From Turbatrix aceti (Eukaryota > Nematoda > Chromadorea > Rhabditida > Panagrolaimidae): a stretch of DNA of 64,000 nt. Under the pieces are notes generated by a model. It was not told where the DNA came from and ran no database searches. It saw only the letters and a program-made list of their open reading frames with translations. A program made the translations under genes and the position numbers. Below, one piece after another: positions 11,722 to 21,789 of this stretch (positions are counted from its first letter, which is position 1; each line of letters begins with the position of its first letter). The DNA lies in the NCBI GenBank assembly GCA_963969345.1, contig OZ017770.1, positions 4,473,246 through 4,537,245 on the forward strand, given 5' to 3'.

Positions 11722-13578
11722 ATGTATTATCAACATAGTTTGTTGTTTGTTTTGGTTTTTATCAGTCATGTGTCGGCTAGGTCAAACTGTAAGTATTCAT
11801 GCTTTGTGATTCCTGGTTTACAGTGACCGTTTATATTTATTTAGATCTTCGATGCTTCCAGCGCATTGAAAGGCGATCTATTGATAACTCGCAACCACTT
11901 ACTGAAATTTTTTACGTTTCACCTTATCAGTGTATTGACCAATGCATCTTGCTGACCAACAACGCAAAACAGGTTAGAACGCAATCCGACATTTTTTTTT
12001 CTTTCCGTTAAAAAAAGTAAAAAGGGTGTAATGCATTGCGAACTGCCTTTACAGGGAGATTTATGCAAGTCTTTTGTCTACAACCATTTTCAACATTCGT
12101 GTCGATTGTACTCCCACGATGGTAGTGAAATTCCCGCAATAGTTCATCCTGCAAACGGATATGATTACTTCCGACGGACTGCGGTCACTCGAGAATGCGC
12201 CGGACCGATACAACGCTTTTACGACTCTCGCGCAAACACAATTCCCCCCGTTGGTACGGAACCACCTCCGACCGCCCATGAGAAAAGTATCCCTTCTTCG
12301 GATTTGCTGCCTTTTGCTGATAGCAAGGCGCAATTTGTAAAAATCAAGACAGAATCCAATCCGTTGTTGGCTGAGCAATTTGCTAGACGGGCAAAGTCGG
12401 GTGGCCGTATTGCCGCTCCTGAAGGTGCAATTGCCATCGGCGATCAGTTAGTTTAGAATTCTCTATGCTCATCTCATTTTTTATTATTACAGAGAAGAAG
12501 TTCGCCGCCCTGTTCCGTCGAAATTCCGAATTCGCCCAGGCAGCTCGGCAGGTCTCCCGGCAGGCACCAACAAGCTCGCAGCTGTTCCTAACACTGCTGT
12601 CGACTTGGGATACGTTGCGCCAGAAGAAGGCTCTGACAGTTCTCCTTCGTCCTCGCGAGTACCCAATCCTCGGGGAACGACACGGATTCCCGATGTCGTC
12701 CAACCTCATTCAAAGTCCAGAAAAGATGGCTGCCCAACTTCCACCGCTTATTACGTAGTTATCGGAAACGAAATCGTTCTGCCTGTTACGGGATCGGAAA
12801 ATGACGTCAGGGTGTATAAGGGAATTGAGCAGTCTTTCTGCGCTCAGTACTGTTCGTCTGGCACCGGCCCCAACGGCGAAACGATCAAATGCTCGTCCAT
12901 GAACTATTTTCCTGGAGACGAAAAGTGCGAAATCTACAACATTCTAGCAGAACCGCATGGTCCCGGAAGTCTCGTCGAAAACGATAACGTAATTTATGCT
13001 GAAAAATTCTGTCTTCCAGGTTGGGGATTATTTTTGTTCTTTTAGCTGCAAAATAACAGTTTAACTTTTAGAAAGCGAACAAAGATGCGGAGAAGACGAA
13101 ATCTTTATTTTGCACGTTCAGAAAAAAGTTGCCAGTAGCCCAGTCAAAACAGTGAGTAGCAACTCGATTACAAGCTGCTTACAATCTTGTCTCAATAACC
13201 GAGGATGCCAGGTAAGCGTCAAGCTAGAGAACTTTGTTGTGTGATGTATTTTGTATTTAGTCCGCGTCATTCGATTCTACTAAACGCCGCTGTTCTCTGC
13301 ACTCAACAAACATTGGAGATTCCCCCAACGCCGTCACTGAAACTGACCCTGGCTGGGTGTTGATCGAGAACGGTTGTGTGACTACGCACAAGAAGCACAA
13401 ACTCTTCGGAACGTCACAAAAGTCTTCCGAGGACGCAGTCGACACTACGGCTATTGTATCAGAATGGTCTGAGTGGTCAAGCTGCCGATACAAGATCGCA
13501 GGTGATACAATTCGCGTTCGCCGAAGACAATGCCGAGAAAACTGTGGAGATGATGGAATGCAAATCGAAAAGTGTTAG
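11722..13578 (+). CDS. Secreted multi-PAN/Apple-like protein with C-terminal thrombospondin type 1 repeat
   Basis: Exons 11722-11788, 11845-11972, 12055-12446, 12493-13019, 13072-13211 and 13261-13578 encode 523 residues. A signal peptide (SLLFVLVFISHVSA, end near 19) leads into three cysteine-rich PAN/Apple-like units near 26-113, 276-369 and 377-462. Each has the C...CxxxC...C spacing and internal aromatic core (for example YQCIDQC and FCAQYC). A low-complexity linker of about 160 residues separates the first two. Residues 485-523 contain WSEWSSC and RVRRRQC, the tryptophan/arginine ladder and cysteines of a thrombospondin repeat. No transmembrane segment or GPI signal is seen. Such proteins are usually extracellular matrix or cuticle-associated adhesion molecules; the exact role is unknown. 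An AATAAA-like signal lies near 13711. Confidence 0.85.
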
Positions 13579-15524
13579 CCAGCAAATTAATACAATCTTG
13601 ATCCACGGGTGCCTTCATGAATTAATTCTGCGTAAAGCAACTTTCTATACATTTTGTAATGTTACAAATGTTTTTTTTCGTGTGTTTTGTATCAGTTTCG
13701 ATTGAACGTAATAAAATGTATTTCACATATCGTGGACGTGAAATATTAATTCCCATGATTTTTATGACAAAAGAACCAAAAATTCTTTAAACACAGTCGG
13801 CATCAGAGTCAGCTGTACAACTATTGTCCGGTAACGCGCTGTCCTGCTTTTTTGTATATTTACATTTTTTGTTCAAACAATGAAAGGTTATACACTCGGT
13901 TGTCCCCAAAAAATGCCAACTAGCAATGCAAAGCGAGTACACATTTGATTTCGTCCAAAAAAAATATAGGATCATTTTTCGGCAACAACATGCATGCACC
14001 TTTGCTTTTTTCAATGTTTATTTTTGGTCCAAAGGTAAAAAATAGCAAGCGCATGTAGAACGAAGGCTAAGGATGCTTTTTCCCTCGGGCTTGGCTTTTA
14101 CTAATGCTTAGGCAAATTTTTTCGCAATTCTATACTAAAAATTGTCTTTCATGTTTGTATTCTTGTTACGTGAGTGATTTACTCACTTTTTTCATGTTTT
14201 TCTAACGTGCATCGCCTTCGCATTGTCAAGATGTTGTGTCAACACGAATCAACAAGCTATTGCGGTGGCCGGAATCCGTGAAAAGGAAAACAGTAGATGC
14301 ATGCAACAATGTTTATTTGGTGTTTTTGGGAGGAGGGGTTATGGGTGACAAAAATAATGTCATCAGATTCTATGTATATGTGACGCGAAAACAAAAAATG
14401 CTTCAAACGGCAGGGCTTCAGAGCAGACCGAAATGTGAGGTGAAGGATGCCAAACGCTGGTGCAACACCTCCAGTAACACATCTCCCCTCTTTAACTGGT
14501 TCCGACTCCTTTTGTCAGACGCGGTGTGACAAGCAAATATTGGAAGACTCAGGCGGGAGTTTGTTAGCTTTTTTTCCACGTCTAATAATAGTTCTGTGAC
14601 CCGGTTATTACACCTCACCTGAAGTGAGAGCCGGATTATGTGCAACTAGGCACTGTTTCTTTTAACCAATCCCATAAACACCGCCATATTTTGTTGTTTT
14701 TTAATGTGGTCATGATAAAAGTGATGATAGCTTCTGTACAATACTGTTTGAAATTCATGATTTGCTTAAACAGGCGATTTTATAGCAAACGCATTCAGTT
14801 CAGTTCTTTTGCTTCTTCGTTATAGCTCACGCCTAAAATTGTACAGCTGTATTGTGGTTCTGTTGCATTTTTCTTCTTGTTCTTGTACACCGCACTAAAA
14901 AATTGCTGATATTATTGTAAAATCGCTTTTCTGTAAGTACAACAAAGAGTTTTTACATTTTTTTCGTTCCGAAAAAATTTCTTCAAAAGAATTCTATTTT
15001 TTTTCCCATGTTCCATGGTACCACTGTCCGTTTTTGGCTTTTGTTGTCACGGAAATGCGGTTTGCGATCCATTTCTGTGGTCATTTCTTGTGAAATGTGT
15101 TGCAGCGTTGTACTGGTTTTAATTACCCTCTGATAGCAACTTTCCCTTTTAAGCGCCCCGTGATAACGCGTCAAAACAGATGATATGTGTTGCGCATTGT
15201 CGTCTTTGTTTTTGTTATGTGTTTTCTGAATCACTCATCCTTGCTTCTTGTTCGCGGCTTAAATAAACTTCTTTGACGTTGTGAATTACATAGCTTTTGA
15301 CTTTCGTCATCATGAAGAACATCCGACAAAAGTTTCTTGTTTGCTCAACTTTTTTGTCAACCTACAAAGGTTGAGCCTATTATTTGAAGGAGGTAGAGGA
15401 GTTCCGCAGGGATGAGTTTAGCGCAGAGAGTTGTTTGACTTGCGTGAAAGCTATTTCGTGTTGTTACCATCTGAAGATCGGATTCTCTTCTTCCAGAAAG
15501 TCGAAGAACAGCCGTGCCAGTAAC
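13579..15524. other. Gene-poor interval, about 1.9 kb
   Basis: It contains the 3' UTR of the PAN gene and the 5' region of the PPxY membrane protein. A 97-codon plus-strand frame at 14236-14529 shows no domain or splice structure and is probably chance. A CTTCTTCCAG acceptor near 15496 suggests that a 5' UTR exon or trans-splice site precedes the start at 15525. Confidence 0.45.
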
Positions 15525-16306
15525 ATGGTAGTTCAAAGTGGCGTGTACGATGGTCCCATTCCCGCCGGCGGCATTGTTATGATAATAATTGCTTCTGTGG
15601 GAGTTTTTGTTGCATTTTCGACTATTATTTGCTTATTTGCAACTACGAAGAAACGATCCAGGGTCTCTGATCAGTTAGAAGTGAGTTTTAAAATTTTGTA
15701 TAAACTTTCACAGTGTTTTTTGTTTTCAGTCGATATCAGCAAGAAATTTGGCTGCACCCCGACGTGCTCGTGCACGATCAGCGAATCACGTGCGAACGAC
15801 CCTTCCCATGTTTCCTGGTCTAGATGACCCTAACAAACGACCTCCGACCTATGACGAAGCCATGCGCAACAGCATTGCCGTTCCCACTGCTGCACCAACC
15901 ATGAATTCACCCAATGAAAACACACCAACCAGAGAGCCTACCACGGCCCCAGAAGGTACCCCTCCCCCTGCTTTTGACGAACTCTCACAAATCACCGAAG
16001 TCTCGGAGCGCGAAGAAGCCGAACACTCTGTCAGCGAATCAACACTCACACCCACCATTGTGTCATCCGAGGCTACAACCGTGCGTGCTGGAGACGAAAC
16101 GGCCCAGTGTAGTGGGTACGTTGTTTGCCTAAAATGAGTAATATTTATGCATCTCGATAAATACGTTCATGCCAAATACGGAAATAATTCAATCTGTTTT
16201 TTTTAGATCATCCGAGTCAGAACCCCACACGTCGGATTTCCATCATCCTCTCGAATCTGATTCATCCATTTCGATGAGTCTATCAACCAATGAAATTCGA
16301 GTCTAA
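15525..16306 (+). CDS. Single-pass membrane protein with PPxY motif, unrecognised
   Basis: Exons 15525-15680, 15730-16115 and 16207-16306 encode 213 residues. A short glycine-rich exterior (about 15 residues) is followed by one hydrophobic segment (IVMIIIASVGVFVAFSTIIC, near 15-36). A basic stop-transfer (TKKRSR) indicates the long C-terminal part is cytoplasmic. That tail carries RPPTYDEAM, a PPxY ligand for WW domains of Nedd4-type ubiquitin ligases, and many Ser/Thr/Pro/Glu residues. A membrane anchor plus a cytoplasmic PPxY resembles Nedd4 adaptor proteins that drive trafficking of cargo, but I cannot assign a family. A longer frame opens at 15384, but the acceptor near 15496 makes the ATG at 15525 the likely start. 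Confidence 0.75.
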
Positions 16307-17430
16307 TTCCACGGCAATGGATCTTTGTTAGCTCGCTTCCGCATTGCTCAATTCGATAGGCGGGTTACGCGTTCCCTTTCCTTTTTGGTTAAAAGTCTTG
16401 TTAGCAGTAATTGCAGCGATAATGATTACAAATCATTGATAGACTTAACAAAATGAGAGAGTGCGATAGAATTTGGTGTTTAGCAATCCCGTGCATACAT
16501 ACCTTATCGGTGTTTTTTCTTTCATCCCTTTTTTTGTCCCAAATTATTTTACTGCGTGTTACTGGACCGCAATAACCCATGATTCATAAATAAATGACTT
16601 TTTTTGGTTGCAGCGAGACACATTGTCACGCGGTGGAGGGCGATACGCGCATTTTCAGTGCCGCTCGCTACATTTGTCTTTTGCAAGAGAGAGCGCAGAG
16701 TCATGAAGATGAGACCATGACGCACGCGGAGATCGGTCGGCTCGACTGTTTTTTTGCTCTGTTGTTCTTTTTTGCATGTTGCAGACCATGTTTGTGACAC
16801 GCAAACGTTCTTCGAAGGTCAAAGAACAATACGTTTGTTCTTCGAAGTTCTATGAGGAACTACTTCCGTTGTTATCCGTTTTTCGCTCCGCTTGTTTTTG
16901 CTTTCAGTAACATAATCATATTTGCAGCGTTGGAGAGGACCAAGGGCGTTCGTTAACACGTGGTACACGACCTGCATCCTAATAACAACGACAAAAAATG
17001 GGTAATCAAAATTCGAGTTCGTTTTGTCCTTGAAATATGAGATTTAAGTGGTCTGAGTTTTTCTTCATGTGTTTTAAATTGAAACTATATCGACTATGTG
17101 TCGCTTTTTTTAACACCGATTCGAAAGTGTCGAGGTGCACGCTCATCTTTTCTCTTCAATGAAAGCTTTTTAATATACATCCATTTCAAGTAGATATTTT
17201 TTGCAACAATGGAGAGGGCTGTCTCATTGCCTCTGCTCCCGGGATTATAATTCAGATGCTTATCATCACTAGACAATGTTATACCTTATTTATCATCGTC
17301 CTTCTTTTTATGCTTGTTTGAGTTTTGATTAGGGCAGTGATTTTGGACTATCAACTTCATTTCTTTGCATTCCATGTTCAGACTATAAAAGTTTTCATTT
17401 TTTTTTAACTTTTCAGCCCTCAACTACAAA
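16307..17430. other. Interval of about 1.1 kb upstream of adenosine deaminase
   Basis: No supported gene. A near-repeat GTTCTTCGAAG occurs at about 16807 and 16838. The spacing of GAA/TTC units there does not fit a heat-shock element. The last 20 bases are a poly-T tract with TTTTCAG ending at 17416, 14 bases before the adenosine deaminase ATG, and look like a trans-splice acceptor. Confidence 0.45.
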
Positions 17431-18792
17431 ATGGACAAATGCAACGAAGTCTGCCGGAAGCAGACTAAGAAGTTCAGCTTCCCCAAGGTTTGAATCGCAG
17501 ATGATCAGTTGCGGATGGATGAAATGATGCTTTTTAGGTGGAATTGCACGTTCACTTGGATGGAGCTGCCCGTATTGAAACGCTCTATGCCCTCGCACTG
17601 TAAGTTACTAACATTACGCAACCCTATGCGAGGATTTGTTATTCTAGGGAGAAGAAGATCCATATCCCCGGCAACCGCAGCCTTGAGGCTTTCCGCGAGC
17701 GAATCGTGTGCTCGCGTCCTGCTGATTTGGCTCGCGTCCTGTCGGCCTTCGACTACATTCTCCCTATCATTGTCGGTGACGTGAATGCCATCGAGCGCAT
17801 CGCCTACGAACTCTGTGAGACCCAGGCTCAGAACGGCGTCGTTTACTTCGAAACTCGCTACAGCCCTCACCTTCTCTGCAACACTGTTCACAAGACTTCT
17901 TCGGATGTCGTCGAGCAGGGCAATGTTACCCCCCGTGATGTCATCGAAGCAGTTCACCGTGGACTCGTAGCCGGTGAGCGCGACTTCAAAGTCAAGGCTC
18001 GGTCCATTCTGTGCTGCATTCGTGGATACGAGACTTGGTGCAAGGACGTTCTCCAGCTAGGTAGGATTTTTCGTCATATCACGTCATGCTACTTTATTTG
18101 TCAATTTTTAAGCCATTGACTGCAAGCACTTGGGAGTTGTCGGAATCGATGTCGCCGGTTGCTCTACTGGCGCAGACGAACAGTACGAGCGGAGCATCGT
18201 ACACGTCTTCCAGGTAAGATTAGCAGGCTGACTCCTTGTTGTTATCTAAAGACTGTTGTCTTCAGGACGCTGTTGGACACAAGATTCATCGCACCGTTCA
18301 TGCTGGAGAGAGCGGAACTGCCACGAGCGTGGTCCATGCCATCGAGACCATGTTCGCTGAGCGCATCGGACACGGCTATCGTCTGACTCTCGATCACGAT
18401 AAGTACCAGAAGTATGCTGTCGATGAGCAGATTCACTTCGAGGCCTGCCCCTACTCCTCGGTCATGACGGGTTCTGTCCCTGAGAACTGGGAAGCCCACC
18501 CGATTGTTCAGTGGACTAAGGACGATGTCAACTTCTCCATCAGCACCGATGACCCGACCTGCTTTGCCAACTCGTACACGTCCGAACTCCTCCTGTCTTA
18601 CTACGAGATTGGACTGACGGAGTACCAGCTCTGGGCCTGCGTAAGTAAATATATTGCGCAACGTTCCGTCTGTTTTTTTCACACGTACGATTTCAGCAGC
18701 TCAATGCCGCCAAGTCTGTCTTCCTGGAGGACCCGGATAAAACCGAGCTCATCGATCGCATCGCCGCCGCTGAGCCCCAGTTCGCCGACTAG
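17431..18792 (+). CDS. Adenosine deaminase
   Basis: Exons 17431-17487, 17538-17599, 17648-18060, 18113-18213, 18266-18640 and 18697-18792 encode 367 residues, close to vertebrate ADA (363). The enzyme deaminates adenosine and deoxyadenosine to inosine forms in purine salvage. Zinc ligands and catalytic residues are visible: LHVHLDGA (His23, His25), HAGE (His223, Glu226), ERIGHGYRL (His247) and STDDP. The conserved YFETRYSPHL and GIDVAGCSTG-type substrate loops are present. No signal peptide is seen, so it is the cytosolic ADA1 type and not the secreted ADGF type. The final exon could start three bases later because the acceptor reads CAGCAG. Codon use is GC-richer than in neighbouring genes, as expected of a well-expressed housekeeping gene. 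Confidence 0.95.
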
Positions 18793-18997
18793 TCGAGTGT
18801 GATTACATTCCGTTTTTCTTTCTGAAGCCCTATGCTGTTTTTGGTTCTTTGTTGATAATACTTCTGATAAAGAAGAATGATTGACGCTGGGCGGGTATGA
18901 CCTAAATTTTGGAGATATACACTCGAAAAGCTGCTGGGATCTCGTAATTTTTGGGTAATCAGCAAAAAGTGAATATTTGTTTTCGATTGCTGTGAAA

Positions 18998-19791
18998 ATG
19001 AGAACGCTTTTGTTTTGCTCTTCTGCGTTGGTTTTTCTTTCCACGGTTGCATGCATCGAAATCCCGCCAGGCTTGAGACCCGCAAAAGCCATCGGTGAAC
19101 CAGATGAACCGATTGTCCCCGCCGCAGCAGACTCTCTCGTTGGTGGTAGAGTTTATGGTGATGAGTATTAATCATGGCTTTAACAGGACGATGGACCCTC
19201 AAACGTGCGAACTCCACCGAATCTGTCTCTCCGATCGCGCATGATCTCTGCGCTGAACTCCCCGGTGTCTGAAATCGGCGAAGTACTCAGCTTTACACAG
19301 GATTGCATAACATTAATTTTTTTTAGCGTCGCCGCCATCCTGCAAACAAAACACCCATAATTTTTCAAAAGTCTCCAAAAAAACAAGGTACAACGACACC
19401 AAGGCCTCGTCGCGTTAGTCTGTCAACCGTAAGATAATGGGATTTTAGACTACTGTACGATTCCATGATTTGAATCATTTTAGGTGCAGCCACCGAAAGG
19501 CAAGAACTATGGAGTCAACACCCTGGTTCAGACAAACCTAGTTGATGCCAACGGGCGGGTGATCGAAGGTGTCAACGTTGTTCCTATCAGAGTAGCTCCC
19601 CTTTCTAGTTTAAAAAACAGGTAGGTGGCAATTTTTTGATTACGTCCCGAGCACATGCTGAATCAGATACATCAATCAAATTGACAACATGTTCTTTCAG
19701 TCGCGCATCCGCCAGTCAGGTAGAAGCTGAAGATGATAAAGTGGTGCCTCTTGAGTTTGGTTCGGCAGACGTCAGACCATCTCTCATCTGA
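18998..19791 (+). CDS. Small secreted protein, unrecognised
   Basis: Exons 18998-19150, 19187-19282, 19327-19428, 19484-19620 and 19701-19791 give 192 residues. The N-terminus MRTLLFCSSALVFLSTVAC is a clear signal peptide. The mature part has almost no cysteine, is basic in the middle (RRRHPANK, PRPRRVSLST) and ends with an acidic tail (EAEDDKVVPLEF). The basic clusters could be proprotein convertase sites. The first intron is only 36 bp but is needed, because reading through it hits TAA. It begins 206 bp after the adenosine deaminase stop on the same strand, so it could be the downstream gene of an operon. No family is recognised. Confidence 0.65.
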
Positions 19792-21789
19792 CGAATTAAA
19801 AAGCAGTTAACTACGAGAACCGATCTTTTTTTTGTATCACTTCACTTCACATCGTATTGTCCCCTGTGATATGAACAATGTATTTAATTTAACTGATTTG
19901 CAAACTACCACGTTAAACTGGTTTGAATAATAAATGAGACGGATTATTTTCTTCACACAGCTGATAATCAATGACTAATTATGATGACAAAAAAGGTCAA
20001 CGGCAGTCTATTTCAAGGGAAAAAGCATACACATTTGAGTGCATATAGTGTATGATTGTAAAAAAACAACGTCATAAAACTGTTTTTGCTCATCAGAAAG
20101 TGATTTATTGATGCTCTTTTTTCATAATTTTTTTTATAATTTGGTCACTGATTTCTCAGTGGTTAATTTTATTTTCATAAATAAATGAGGTTCATGCGAA
20201 CGATTATTGCAACAGCTTTTCGATTTCAAATTACCGTATTTCCTTCTTTTTCAATATGTTGACAACTTTGACGATAAATGTTTCGTCTCAGGCCACCACA
20301 GTGCATTTCAATCAAATTCACAGTCTCTCAGATGCTATTGAAGACCTTCTGAATTCGGAAGATTATAGCGACGAACGACTAATCGTATTTGGCGATCGTA
20401 GTGAATATGGTCTAAACAAGAGTACAGTTTTTGGAAACCAACCTGTTCTGGAGGTCTTGGGCAGTAGATTGGCTCATTGCATGTTGCATTTTGGCACGTT
20501 CTTCATTAATCACTTTAAATATGGTCAATTCGCGTAACTTGGCGCACCCCTTAAATTTTTAGAAACTAATTGGATGAATTGTTATTCGCTTACTAACGTT
20601 TGTTTATTTTCATCCATAAACTGTTCACGAGATAAATTGGGCGAATTTAAAGCATGGTGTTTTCGTTCTTCTCCGCAACCTTTTTATACTAATGTACTCC
20701 CCCACTTCACATCATAACGATATAACATCGTTTTATCATTGATCGCCGATCAGCGTCTTTTTGTTGTAAATCATAAGGGTTTGTCGAATCTGTGCATGCC
20801 GACTGACTAATTAGATAGGGTCATAAATAATGATTGCGGGGGTGTTGACTGTTTTATCTGTCATCTTATAGGTAGAAACTTTATGTACTATGAACTGCCA
20901 ATATTTATTGGCTGTAAATTTTATAGATTTTATTACTACATGGGTATTCACTGATGACTCGATCATACGGTGTTGTCCTTGCGGTTCATCATTTTAGAAT
21001 TCTGCTTGCTATTCGTTATTGTATTAAGATAAAAACAACTCGTAGTCTTCCTTAAAGTCCACCGCGCGATAAATTATTATTTAAAAATGATATCACTTTT
21101 ACGATCTTTTTTCGATCGCCGCCAATGACGCACAAAACTTGTTTTTTATCAGCTTCTTGAACTCTTATCAAAAATTCATATGACTTATCCCAACCTTAGA
21201 CAAGCTGTAATCGCTGATTTATCGGTATGCACAGATATGATATGCAATTATCTAAAGCCGCGCGAGTGCCCGTGCTTTGCTTGGAGATGCTGCGCACTCG
21301 TCATTCCTCGACACCGATGATCATGGCACACCAAATCGGACCAGGTCTCTTCCTTCGGCTCAGTCATTCAATTCTGTCTGTCCTCGTCCGTCATGTCAGT
21401 TTTTCTCCCGCGTACTTTGATTATGCAATGTTTTGCGTCAATGTCAATCACTCGCAGCGTAGCTATATTATGCAAATTCGTTTTCGATCCCTTTTTGTAA
21501 TGATTTCAGGACACACTCTGTATATTTCACCCCAAAATAATTTTATGCTTGAAACTATGTTCATCCCTTTTTGCCCGTTTCGACGACGCTTTTTATACAA
21601 TGTCGAGTAACGTTTTCTGCAATCATTTTGAATCCGTTGTACAGCGCGACTACATATGAAATAAATATCTGATTATATTTTTTCTTTCAGTGTCGTCGGC
21701 TTTGATCGGCGTTATCCAAAGTCGTCGTGGTCTATAATTTTTTTAGCTCTCGCAAGCTGAGGCCCAACCAATCGAATATCCCTCGTGGA
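19792..21789. other. Interval of about 2 kb upstream of the Ca2+ ATPase
   Basis: AATAAATGAG near 19929 may end the preceding transcript. The stretch holds one weak small ORF, listed separately. Near the right end, CTTTCAG (about 21690) and TTTTTTTAG (about 21748) look like acceptors bracketing 5' UTR exons of the Ca2+ ATPase. Several GATAA motifs and AT-rich tracts are present. Confidence 0.45.
20256..20537 (+). CDS. Possible 93-residue hypothetical protein
   Basis: An uninterrupted 93-codon frame with a fairly gene-like composition in its middle (SLSDAIEDLLNSEDYSDE), on the same strand as its neighbours. There is no signal peptide or known motif. TCTCAG before GCCACC (near 20292) could be an acceptor, so it might be part of a longer spliced gene or an alternative 5' exon of the Ca2+ ATPase. 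It may equally be chance. Confidence 0.22.
   Translation: MLTTLTINVSSQATTVHFNQIHSLSDAIEDLLNSEDYSDERLIVFGDRSEYGLNKSTVFGNQPVLEVLGSRLAHCMLHFGTFFINHFKYGQFA

Noticed and set aside
14236..14529. 97-codon plus-strand frame between the PAN and PPxY genes
   Set aside because: No domain, signal peptide, splice sites or gene-like composition.
16807..16865. Repeated GTTCTTCGAAG boxes resembling heat-shock elements
   Set aside because: GAA and TTC units are spaced by zero or one base, not the two bases needed for heat-shock factor.
21227..21610. 127-codon plus-strand frame before the Ca2+ ATPase
   Set aside because: No motif and no in-phase splice into the ATPase exons that I can support.
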